Shown here piece after piece: positions 33,470-43,989 of a stretch of DNA of 64,000 nt. Source of the DNA: Gnetum montanum (Eukaryota; Streptophyta; Gnetopsida; Gnetales; Gnetaceae). How positions within the stretch are numbered: position 1 is the stretch's first letter; every line of letters starts with the position of its first letter. The notes below the pieces were generated by a model. That model saw nothing but the letters and a program-made list of their open reading frames with translations, did not search any database and was not told the origin of the DNA. The position numbers were made by a program, and so were the translations under genes. The stretch spans positions 417,509 through 481,508 of the forward strand of contig MNCI01001451.1 in assembly GCA_015680685.1 (NCBI GenBank), written 5' to 3'.

Positions 33470-34440
33470 CTTTGACCTTGAGGCTGGTGACATTATTGAA
33501 GACTCTCTAGTTAAGGTTCCTATCATGACACACAATGGTGAGGAGAAAACATTGAAATTAAGTTCCTCACTGCAACCTTAGTAGGCTCAAGGCATCGCTA
33601 GGGTCCTCTAACACAACAGTAAGACCTGTGCCTAGTCATATGAAGATATGATAGGTCTTGACCCATGTCTAGTGCAACATAACATCATACTCAATCCTTG
33701 TATTAAACTAGTTAAGTAAAAGGTTCATAAGATTAGATCAAATTTATCCCTGGTAGTTTGTCATAAGATCATGAAACTATATAAAGTTGGTTTCATTCAA
33801 GTTATTGATTATGCCAATTGAATGTTCAACATGTTGGTAGTCCCTAAGAAAAAAAAAGAGTGTATGCATTTTCATTGATTCTTGATACCTAAATAAGGCA
33901 ACTACTAGAGATGATTTCCCTTTGTCTAGCATTGACCAACTTATCGATACTACAACTAGACATGCCTTGTTATCCTTCATGGATGGGTTCTTGGGATATA
34001 ACCAAGTTAGGATTAACCTAGAGCATCAGCTTTGTATGACCTTCATGAGCTGTTAGGGAATCTTTTGTTACACTACGATGCATTTTTGTCTAAAGAATGT
34101 AAGAACAACCTATCAACAAGACATGATGTATATCTTTAGTGATTACATGCTAGGGTTACTTAATGAATATGTAGGTAACATAGCCATTAAATCTAAAATG
34201 ACCAATGACCACACACATGATCTTGACTTAGTGCTTAAATGATGTCTCAAATATGAACTTAGGCTCAATCCTAAGAAGTATGTCTTTGGTACCAAAAATG
34301 ATAAGATGCTTGGCTTTATATTGTCTAAAGTAGGAATATGTGTTAATCTTGATAAGGTTAAGGCCATATCCAGCTTGGTAGTACCCAAAAAAATTAAGGC
34401 ACTTCAAGGGCTATAGGGTGAATTGAAATTTCTCTATAGG
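33470..34440 (+). pseudogene. Element B reverse transcriptase
   Basis: The upstream linker reads EDSLVKVPIM and EEKTLKLSSSL, then SYEDMIGLDPCLVQHNIILN, typical of Tat-type pol. RT blocks: VGFIQVIDYAN; VVPKKKKECMHFH; HALLSFMDGF followed by LGYNQVRIN in two frames; GIFCYTTMHFCLKN; MMYIFSDYML; LNEYVGNIAIKSKM; LNPKKYVFGT. The catalytic Y-V-D-D is Y-V-G-N, so both Asp are lost. A Trp codon before SYEDM is TAG. Dead enzyme. Confidence 0.88.
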
Positions 34441-34900
34441 TTCATCTCAAGGCATGTAATAACCAAGTTGCTTGAGAAAGGATTTCACTATGAGTGGACA
34501 AATAAATGCCAAGAAGCCTTTGAAAACCTTAAGCAAGAGTTGGCACAACTACCTATGTTCTATCCACTACAAAAGGATAAATCTTTTTAGATCTACGTTA
34601 CTATCTGTGACATGTCCATTGCCTCTTTACTCTGTCAAAAATGAGATGATGGAGTAGAGCTATAGGTATACTACCTAAGGCATGCATTAACTGCCTATGA
34701 GGCTTGATATACACCAAAGTTGAGAAGTATTGTCTAGCCATAGTCTTCTCATTGAAGAAGTGGAGACACTACCTCTTTTGAAGCTAATTCAATGTCATAT
34801 GCAAGGATAATGTTCTTAGAGCCATAATGATCAATATTTATGAAAGTAGTTGGACGGCTTGTTGGAAAGCCATAACAGTTAAGTTTGACCTATAGTACAT
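34441..34900 (+). pseudogene. Element B RNase H
   Basis: Continues from RT: FHYEWTNKCQEAFENLKQEL, PLQKDKSF, stop, IYVTICDMSIASLLCQK, VYYLRHALTAYEA, YTPKLRS. This matches the Ty3/gypsy RNase H after the connection domain. It would remove the RNA strand during DNA synthesis. TAG codons interrupt it. Confidence 0.8.
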
Positions 34901-35029
34901 CTCCTAAGCCTCAACGAAAGGTCAAGCTATATTAGCACAACTCAAAACTTTCCTAGTTAAAGATCGTGTAATCATTGACCTTGAATTCCTTGATGAGCAT
35001 GTTAACATTGTCAATGAGGTACCTGAGGG

Positions 35030-35340
35030 CTATGAGGCTATCATGCACTTTGATAGACCTTCAACTATCCATGGGACCAATGTTGTTGCCATATTAACAT
35101 CACCCTTAGGTGTAGTCCAACCCTTCACTTACCATTTTCAATTCCCACGCATCAACAATGTAGCGTAGTGTGAAGGGTTGATTAGGGGAATGATGGTAGC
35201 CCATGACCAATGAATCAAATTCCTAATGATCAAAGGTGATTCATAACTTGTGGTTAACTAGGTGATAGAGGTTTATGCATGTAAAGCCAAACATTTGTAA
35301 CTTTATTGTGACCTAGCTAAGAAACTAATGTAACAATTTA
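35030..35340 (+). pseudogene. Element B second, archaeal-type RNase H
   Basis: The frame reads MHFDRPSTIHGTNVVAILTS, then FQFPRINNVA, stop, CEGLIRGMMVAHD, FLMIKGDS, LVVN and CKAKHL. This follows the Y-F-D-G-A...N-N-x-A-E-Y-E-A-L...G-D-S-Q-L-V pattern of the extra archaeal-like RNase H found in the Tat lineage; the Glu before CEGL is lost to TAG. Its presence is the main reason for the Tat assignment. Confidence 0.78.
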
Positions 35341-35739
35341 CAAACGTTGGTATCCAACATATACCTTGAAGCAAGAATACCTTAGCTAATGTTATTACAA
35401 CCTTAATTCTAAATGTAACACCAAATGTGTTTAGTAAGTTACCTTAACCATGAACTATGCTATTTCCATCATGCAGGACATTGAAGATGTATCCATAGGC
35501 ACTATTAATATTGCTCCTCAAAAGGAGTGGTATGACAATATTAAGTTTTACCTAATGCATGATGAATCTTCATAGAACATGAATGCTTCTTAAAAGGATG
35601 CTGTACGTAAAAGATCAAAATAGTATGGTATTATAAGTGATAACACACTATGTCAATGATCTTATGATGGCATATTGTTAGTGTGCTTGGGCAAAATTGA
35701 AGCCCACATAGTCCTTGAGCAAGTTCATAGAAGTGGATG

Positions 35740-36770
35740 TGAAGGAAATGTATGACATAGAGCCATGGATGCAAAGATTAGATAACTAGGTTATTATTAG
35801 CCCTATATGGAAAGTGACTACCTGCAGAAAGCTAAAACTTGTGATACTTGTCAATGGCATAACAATTTGATACACATGCCACCAACTAAGTTATATACTA
35901 CTTAGATAACTTAGCAATTTCAATAGTGGAAACTTGACATTATTGGATCTATAACATGTAAGTCTTCTGGAGGGCATAGCTTTATCATCATTGCAACCAA
36001 GTATTTTACAAAGTGGGTTGAAGCTATTTTTCTAAGGAAGATAATGTCTCAACAAGTCTATAAATTCATATTGGATACCATAGTAGCCTGTTTTGGCATA
36101 CCTTTAACCATAGTCATAGATAATGGACCATAATTTAGTAGCCAAGAAACATAAGCCTTTTATCAACATCTAGGCATTGAACATTCCTTTTCATTTCCAT
36201 ACTATCCTCAAGCTAGTGGAGAAGCTAAAGCTAGCAACAAGTTCATCATAAACTTGCTTAAAAAGATGCTAAACAATAGCAGATGCAAGTGGCATGAGTG
36301 ACTTGTTCATGCACTTTGGACCTATATAACTACCTTTTGAACTAGAACTAGTGTGATCCCATATAGCTTATTTTATGGATCTAAAGCTATTTTGGCTTTT
36401 GAATTGTAGGTTCCATCGCCAAGAGTGATTGTCTTTGACTACATCAATGATAAGTAGAACAAGGAGCTGTGTACCATGAATTTGGATTTGATTGAAGCGT
36501 GGTAGATACAAATGCTTGCTCACATCAAACAATACAGGAGAGGTAGAAGCAACAAGATTAGCGTGACCTAAACAAGTGAAAGATTAAGAAAGAAGACCTA
36601 GTCCTCAAGGTAGTTTGTAAGCATGTAGATAAGTTCTTAGTCAATTGGGAGGGGCCTTTCTAGATAACTAAAGCCTATGGCAATAGAGCCTTCAAAGTAG
36701 TAGACATAAATGAAAATGAATTGGCTAACCCCATCAACCATTTGTATCTCAAGTCTTATTACATTTAACA
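35740..36770 (+). pseudogene. Element B integrase
   Basis: The core reads KLDIIGSITCKSSGGHSFII with the first catalytic Asp, KYFTKWVEAI, then ACFGIPLTIVIDNGP with the second Asp, FYQHLGIEHSFS, YYPQASGEAKASNKFIINLL. The third catalytic residue is Lys where N-G-Q-A-E-A-S-N-K has Glu. The C-terminal part reads WHE, stop, LVHALWTYIT and PYSLFYGSKAILAFEL. The protein that inserts the element is therefore inactive. Confidence 0.87.
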
Positions 36771-36779
36771 TGATCTTTT

Positions 36780-37860
36780 TTACAGGTGAATCAATAGTTG
36801 ACATTGATGACCTTTAGAACCAATAGCAAGTGAGCTTGCATTATCTATCTCTTTCTCTATCTCTCTCTTTATTTAGCACAATGAATGAATTGCAAAACTT
36901 TGCAAATCTGATGCACATTGCATAGATCTTTCTATGTTGTAATGATAGTAACGTATGGTGGCTTGATTTATTGGTTATCTTATGTAGCGCTATGCAATGT
37001 ATTGTAATGACATGTTTTCTTTGTCTTTTTTCCTTATTCTCTTGGAGTTGTGCTTGCAAGATGAAGACTAGAAGTCATTAAAAAGATGCAAATCATTGTA
37101 GTAGCAAGTTATCACATGACCTTGATGCATGAGATTTGGTTAGCTTATGCTTGTTTTACATCACTTTTGTTACCCCTTTCAAGCCATAGCCCTGTAGCCT
37201 AATTATAACCTTTCTTACCCTAAACAATAATGATGACCTATGATCAGCATTTGTGCATTATGGCCATGTGACATTTCTTCATTATGCTCTACCATCAAGT
37301 TCATTGGATGTAACACATCTCATTCAACAAGAAAATCAAGTTAAACTCGGCCTTGGTACTGAAACCCAATGAAGGTTTTACCCTACAAAAGAAAAAGAAA
37401 GAAAATAAAAAGAAAATGGAAAAGCAAATTGCTAAGAAGTTGAGAGGTTAATAAAGCCCAAGAGATAGATCAATGACTTCAAACATACAAAAGGAGAAGC
37501 CTAATGGCCAAAGAAGCATTGTAATGGAGTGTCAATTGCTCAAAAACATTACCAAGTGATGAGAAATTTGAAGCACAAAGCATGAAGACTATATTGATTG
37601 ATTCAAAATGTCATTGTCATAACCATAATCATGATATGAATATTTGAAACTTATTGTTAATCCTTGTGACCATTCCTTGGTAACCAAATATAACCTTTAG
37701 CTCATATCATCTCATCATAACCTTATCTCATCATCACAAGCACTCTTCGGTATGGTTTTATAGCTACAGAATCAAGCACAGAGAGGAAATGTTGGTGATG
37801 GACCTATAGTGATGTTTGGTATTTGTTGATGTCTTTCGGGTCAATCTTCCAAAAATCAAC
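36780..37860 (+). other. Element B 3' untranslated region
   Basis: No coding signal. It contains an A-rich stretch (37383-37425) and a CTCT-rich run at 36843-36874. It runs up to the polypurine tract. Confidence 0.6.
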
Positions 37861-37873
37861 AAAGAGGGGCCAA
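37861..37873 (+). promoter_or_regulatory. Element B polypurine tract
   Basis: AAAGAGGGGCCAA lies directly before the TG of the 3' LTR, the normal primer for plus-strand synthesis. Confidence 0.75.
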
Positions 37874-38587
37874 TGAAACACCACCAAGGAAATTCATGTT
37901 GCAAATTTTTGACATTGTATCCTTCACCATTAAATGTGAGGCTGCAATTTTAGTGTAAAATGTGAGGTTTGTAACCCATGAGCTGCAATCTCACATACCT
38001 TAACTTTTTGTGGTTGAAAAATGCCTCATAAGTTGTTATAGCCTCACTTTCCAAGTGGAAAAAGTTATGTCATCTCTATATTTGGGCTTCAGAAGGCTGA
38101 AAATGTGTTGGAAATTGTCAAATTTGGCATGTTCATGGTTTTTATGTTGGCCATAGCCAAAACTACGTTGGAACCACCTATACCCAATGTTGGAATTTTT
38201 GGGTTTTCATTTTCCCAACAAGGTCAATGTGGTTCTAGCAAGGATACCACCTACAGCTAGCTGAAGCAACTCCTTTTGCATTTGGGGTACACAATTTGTA
38301 CACATTTTGAACTTGATATTTTGAATATTCTATTATTTCAATAAATTTTATAGTTCATTTTTTGTTCAAGTTTATTCCATGATTAATTTTTGTTATTTCT
38401 TTTAAATCAAATTTGTATTTTTATTTAAATTACTTACCCTCATTAGCACTCCCTAAGTCCCTGGGTGACCGACAAGATTATCTAGGATACCTTGGATCCT
38501 CTTTCTTAGAGGTCCTGAGGATCCAAGGTTAAATTTTTTCACATAGAATTTTTGGTTTTCTAGAAACTAAATTTTTTAGGTGTTACA
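37874..38587 (+). repeat. Element B 3' LTR, 714 bp, internally deleted
   Basis: Starts TGAAACACCACC and ends GTGTTACA. It aligns with the 5' LTR at both ends but lacks about 630 bp that correspond to 21540-22205. Confidence 0.88.
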
Positions 38588-38592
38588 ACTAC
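38588..38592 (+). repeat. Target-site duplication of element B, right
   Basis: ACTAC, against CCTAC at 21175-21179. Confidence 0.65.
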
Positions 38593-38800
38593 ATCTTCTT
38601 TTGTTCTATGTCTACCAGATCCTTATCTTCCTCATCATTCAACTCAATGGAATGATTAGGATCAAGAAATGGTGGTAGATTAAGAGCCTAGTCATAATTT
38701 GCCATGAGTTTAAGCACATTAGAAGTCAAGTTGTAGTGAAGCTTCCATTTGGGATAGGCTACCTTATAATTTGTGAGGATAAGTTCACTAGAAAAAGATT
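38593..38800 (-). pseudogene. Element F gag pseudogene (N-terminal part)
   Basis: The minus strand reads NHSIELNDEEDKDLVDIEQK up to the insertion of element B, and then continues at 21174 with EQIHLQIKQDRMKNILDQSF. Removing B restores one acidic-to-helical region, which supports the nesting. Confidence 0.65.
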
Positions 38801-40650
38801 GATTTTTGTGAGATCTAGTAGCTTCTAGATTTTGGAGATAACTAAAGCAGATAATGAAGCCTTAGTAATAACTATAGAAATTCTATGATTTCACAATGCT
38901 ATTAACAGTGTATCAACTTATGTTTGAAAATAGGTTTGCACTTGAAATAGAAGATGAAAGAATTCAGTTTCAAAGGAAATGTTGAGATCATAAAGTTTTG
39001 ACATAACATTAAAAATTTTAACATGACATGTCAAAAAGAATTATCAATAAAAGCTATCTAGAAAACAATATAGAAGTCATGGAGAAAAAATGATGTGGCA
39101 TCTATGTGTTAATGTGACATCAATAGCACTTAGAAAAAAAGGAAAAAAATAGCAAAATATAAGAAAATGCTGTAACTACAAAAAATTTGGAATAGAGAAC
39201 AATCCTAAAAAACATTTAATTCTATAGAGGTCCTTCCTCTAGGGTTAAAGATGTTGTAGTAGGAATAGTCATAACAAATGGATACCAACACAACCTAATA
39301 TAAAAATTGAGCTAGACAATTCATGATCATCAAATGGTTTAGGAAAACTAACTTTTTAGATAATCTTCCTTAAATCAAAAGGAAACTTGGGGATCAAAGG
39401 ATGGATCCAACAATCCAAGCTAGACATTTAACCAACATTAGCAAGTATTAAGCAAAAACATCATGTATATGAAACAAGCACTAGAAAATGCATAAATAGA
39501 GGAAAAACACAATATAATGTAGATGTATGATTGGTAGTAGAGAAATGCACAAAAATAGTGTGAAGCAAATCTAGGAAAAACTAGATAAAAAGATCTAGAA
39601 ATATAAAAGCCCACATTACAACAAAGAAAAGGGAGGCTGCAAAAAATATATTCTGAGACATGTACCAGAGATTAGAGGCATCTGACGAGAAGCTATGTTA
39701 CCTTGTTCTTACTTTGATGAGTGCATTGATGTAGATCTAATAGAAATAGTAGCAAATTTAGTGGATGATAATTACAAAGAGGAGATTGAATCAGTGGGTT
39801 GACTTGATTTTTAGCAAATCTTCATGTATTAGGAGGATAGTATGAAGGAGATATAATATATCAGCAAGGAAAAGTGGAAAAGTAGAAAGAGAGCTAAAGT
39901 TGCTTAACCAATCTCTTAGAAGCAAAGCACTTGTTATCATAATATGAGTGCCAAATTCAAAAAGCCAACTAGATGGTTATAGATGTTAACCCCTTTAGAT
40001 TTAGAGGTGTCTTCCTATATATATGTTAGAAATGCCTTGTAGACTATGTAGGAATGATGTAGTGAGGCCCATAGAATCTTTTGAAAACTTCTAGAAGGTC
40101 CTAGATAGGAGAAGTGATGCAAAGAGTAAATTTTGATGCTAGACATTGAAAGCTTGACATAAGACATTAAACGCTAGAGACAAAAGTTGATATTAGATGT
40201 AGAAAGTAATTTTGATTCCAGACATTGTATATTTGACATAAGACATCAAAAATAACTTGAGACAATATGTTAGAAGCTAAATATGAAATTGACGCTAAAG
40301 GTGATGTTGAATGTTGAAACTGGGACTAGTGGTAAAATGATACTGTAGATGATGTGAGACATTGAAACTATAAGAGGGGCTAAAATGATTTGATACATGA
40401 CACAAGACATCATTTCTAGTGAGTTGAAGATAGGATGCTAGAAACCATGGTACAAATTATGTGAGATGTTGAAACTAGACTACTAAAGATGGATTTAAGT
40501 GGAAGAAAGTTATTAGAATGTACTCAAATATCTAAATTAAGCTAAAAATACAAAGTAGGTACATCTAAAAAATTAAAGAATGAAAATTTTTCAAGTATTG
40601 GAGGTGATGTTGATGTCGTATTAGTGTCACCCCTAATTCCTACCTATGTT
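38800..40650. other. Unassigned AT-rich repeat-like sequence
   Basis: No gene recognised. From 40130 to 40560 there is imperfect repetition of GACATTGAAAGCTTGACATAAGACAT-like words. It is probably non-coding interior or LTR of element F. Confidence 0.5.
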
Positions 40651-40659
40651 ACCTAAGAT

Positions 40660-41800
40660 AAAGCTACTTATTACCCATGGTATTGACCCAAAAAAATATC
40701 AAATGGCTCATCTATAATATTCTTATCATCATAGACATCAATTTTTGGCATTTTGGAAAGTTCATGCCAAGACCTTAAAAGACATAATTTTTCTAACTCT
40801 AGGTGATGTTGATGTTGATGCCAACATCAAAATTAGTGTCACCTATAGAAACTCTCTTAAAAAAACCATATTTGATGACATTTTGGGATTCTAAAAGTCT
40901 CTATTAATTGTTCCTAATCATTCTCAAAAGTATGGACTTCATTTTAATCACTTTTGATAGTATTTAGAGGACCCAAATTGAGGTGTTTTTAGCAAAGTAA
41001 TGCTAAGCTAGCATCAGGATCACCTATAGAAATATCCTCTAAAACACCATCTATGGTAGCATTTTTGGGTTTTATAGGCCCTTGGTGATGGTCCCTAACC
41101 ATTTTCAAAAGGATGAGCATTATTTTAGGTACTTTCGATAGCATTTGAAGGCCCAAACTAAGGTGTTTTTAGCTAAGTGATGCTAAGTAATGTTAAAGCT
41201 TATGTTAGCATTATCATTAGCGTTACCTATAAAAACATCCTTGAAAACACCATCCATGTAATCATTTTATACTTATACAAGTCCTTCGTAATGTATCCGA
41301 ACCATTCCTAGAAGGATTGGCCTCATTTGTAGCACTTTTAGCAAGATTTGGAAGCCCAAATTGAGGTGTTTTTACCTAAGTAATGCCAAGTGATGCTAAA
41401 GATAGCATCAAATTCACCTATAGAAACACCCTCAAAAACACCATTTTCAATAGAATATTTAGCTTTTATAGGCTTCTAGTGATGGCTTCCACACATCCCC
41501 AAAATAATGAACATTAGTTTGAGCACTTTTAGCAACATTTAGGGGCCCAAACTAAGGTATTTTTTGACTAAGCAATGCTAAGTAATATTGAAGCTAGCAT
41601 TGGTATGAAATGTAAAAACACCATTTTTAATAGATCTTAGGCATCTAAAAGCTCCTAATAATGGCTCCTAGACATTCTCAAAATGACATACATCAATTTG
41701 GGTAGTTTTAGCAAGCTTTGAAAGAGTTGAGATGGAAAATTTTTTAAAGTATCTTCCAGTGATGTTAGAAATTATTTATAAGTGTCATTGATGGATGCTA
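40660..41800. repeat. About 185-bp tandem repeats, about six copies
   Basis: Units contain AACACCAT, then a GCATTTTTGGG region, CATTCTCAAAA, GCACTTTTAGCAA, GCCCAAATTGAGGTGTTTTTA and GTGATGCTAA. Unit starts near 40865, 41049, 41258, 41440 and 41620, plus a partial copy before these. The first-to-last spacing is close to 185 bp except for one longer unit. Divergence between units is obvious. Confidence 0.85.
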
Positions 41801-41829
41801 GAAAATTTCTCTAATTATGGAATAAGAGG

Positions 41830-42490
41830 AAATTCATGCTAGCATTAGTGTTAGCATTAGTAGCTAGGTTAAAATTTTTCAGCTTATGGTTAGCACCAAA
41901 GTTAGAATTTTTCAACAGTGTCAACACTAGAATTAGAATTTTTTAGCTTAGCATCAACACCAAAGTTAGAAATTTTTTAGCTCAACATTAATATTAGAGT
42001 TATATTTTTTTTATTATCCTACTTCATCTCCAATCTCATCATTCAAATACTTCTCACCTCTAAAATCCAACATTTTGACTTTGTTCGACTCTTAATCTTT
42101 CCAACTACTAATTAACATTTTTTCCAAGGTAACAAATGTTAATTTTGGTAGATATGGAGGTAGTTTTAAGGGCTAGGACTAAACCTTTTTCTAATTATGG
42201 TAGGTGGTATTGATTCCAACATTATTCAATAATTGAGGTCATTTCCAAAGTCCACAAGCTCCTTGACATCCTAATAGCATAAATTGGCATCACTTTGAGT
42301 ATTAGAAAGAGTATTGAAGGCTTATAATTATAATTTGAAAAATGTTAAAATTTTTTTTAAGTCCTTGGTAACATCAACACCTAAAACATAAAAATATTTA
42401 TAAGTAGTGGAAAAAGATGATACTAACACTAGTATCAATAGAAGAGTTCGAATTGTTTAGCTCAACATTAGCATCATAGATATAGTTTTT
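41830..42490. repeat. TTAGAATTTTTTAGCTTAGCATCA words
   Basis: Short irregular repeats of a 35-45-bp unit at 41850-42010 and again at 42435-42480. Related words occur at 60420-60540. Confidence 0.6.
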
Positions 42491-42569
42491 TCTATGTTAG
42501 CATTACCTCCTATGTAATCCTCATAATCCAATTTCCCAAGTCAAATATTTCAAGATTAAACTTCAAGTT

Positions 42570-43880
42570 AATTTCACTAATAGGAATCCCACCAATTGTA
42601 ACCAATGGAATTGTATCATATGAAATGTCGTACCATCTAATCATAAGATTTGAAGATCATGTTGAGTGGATTTCCAGGAATACTTGTGTATGTTGTTCCA
42701 TTCAATAAACATAAAAGATATTGTAATGCATATTATCTAATAAAAACCTATGTTGTAACATCAAAGAAATGTGAAAATATTTATAATTTTTACATATTTT
42801 ATGAATATAAGAATAAAGCAATAAATAATGCATACATGCATTGCAATTCCTTGTACGACTGATGCATTACATACAAATACACACACGTGTTATAATATCT
42901 TATGGGATATGTACAACACCATATATGGAAAATAATAAATGAATCCTAATCACAACCATGATGGTTTAACATCATGCCATATAGATTTGACCTTCTTGGG
43001 TAAGGATGAATCATTGTAGCTCAATACAATAGAAATGAAATGGAAATGGAATGAATATTTTTGTTTTTTTTATGTTTTAAGAAATGCATGTAATGAAACA
43101 AAGGGAAAACCTTGAGATTTATTCATGACATAAAAACTAGACTTTCCACCAACCAAATGGTTCTATACTACATAAGTAAGGTAATACTTTAATAGAGTAT
43201 AGCTATAATTTTTGAAAGAGATGACTCAAAATATACATACAAAATAGAAATAAAATCAATGTACCCAATGAAGGAGGAGCTTTTCACATAAACTAGATGA
43301 CAAAAGACCAAAAGAGTTACTAAGTTATCAATGATATGTATGCAAGCTCATGTTGAGTATTTATAGTTTTTGAAATATAATGGTGGAGGTTCATCAATGC
43401 TTGGGCATGAACGAAGTTCTATCTATGTAAATTTGACTAATCAAAGTATACTTTTGGTACTTAAGCCTAAACCTGGGAAAGCATGAGGGTGTGTCAATGT
43501 CCCTACATTGATGCAAGGATGTCAACACAACCCCTTAATAGCACATCACGCATTAGATCTAGATAAGACATGGGACCTAAGGGAACATGTTACAAGAATT
43601 GTAAGTACTTGAAAAAAATGCCAAAAATGTTCTAAGGAGCTTGAGACAAGTATGCAACTCAAAAGAATAATAGAAGAGGTAACGGTGCATGCTCAAGAGA
43701 CATGTACCTTGACCAAACATCCTAGGACTACAAACATAAAACATATGAAATAGTTCTTAAGTATAGGGCTTATAATAAACTTACAAAATGTCACTAGACA
43801 ACCCATCATTTTCACATGACTAAGTAAAACTAGTCCCAAAGATTTAACATGTCAAAACATAAAAATAAGGACTAGGCATA
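42570..43880 (-). repeat. Direct repeat copy 1, probable 3' LTR of element E
   Basis: Aligns along its length with 58920-60220 in the same orientation, for example CCATATAG(A/T)TTG...CTTGG(G/A)TAAGGATGA and ACACACAC(G/A)TG. The distance, the gag at the right and the extra ORF at the left make LTRs of a minus-strand element likely. The exact ends and target duplication were not found. Confidence 0.6.
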
Positions 43881-43989
43881 TGAAAAGATCCATGTAGAGG
43901 AATTATAACTATACAAAATAGACCATAACTATGTTACAACATATGTTACCTTATTGAGAAGTATTAGGGGATGCTAGCTAAGGAAAAAT

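Noticed and set aside
16076-36700. TAG and TAA read as Gln through an altered genetic code
   Set aside because: Intact CAG and CAA Gln codons occur beside TAG, TGG to TAG changes are also present, frameshifts abound, and the host PTH exons contain Gln only as CAA with no in-frame TAG. Methylation decay explains it better.
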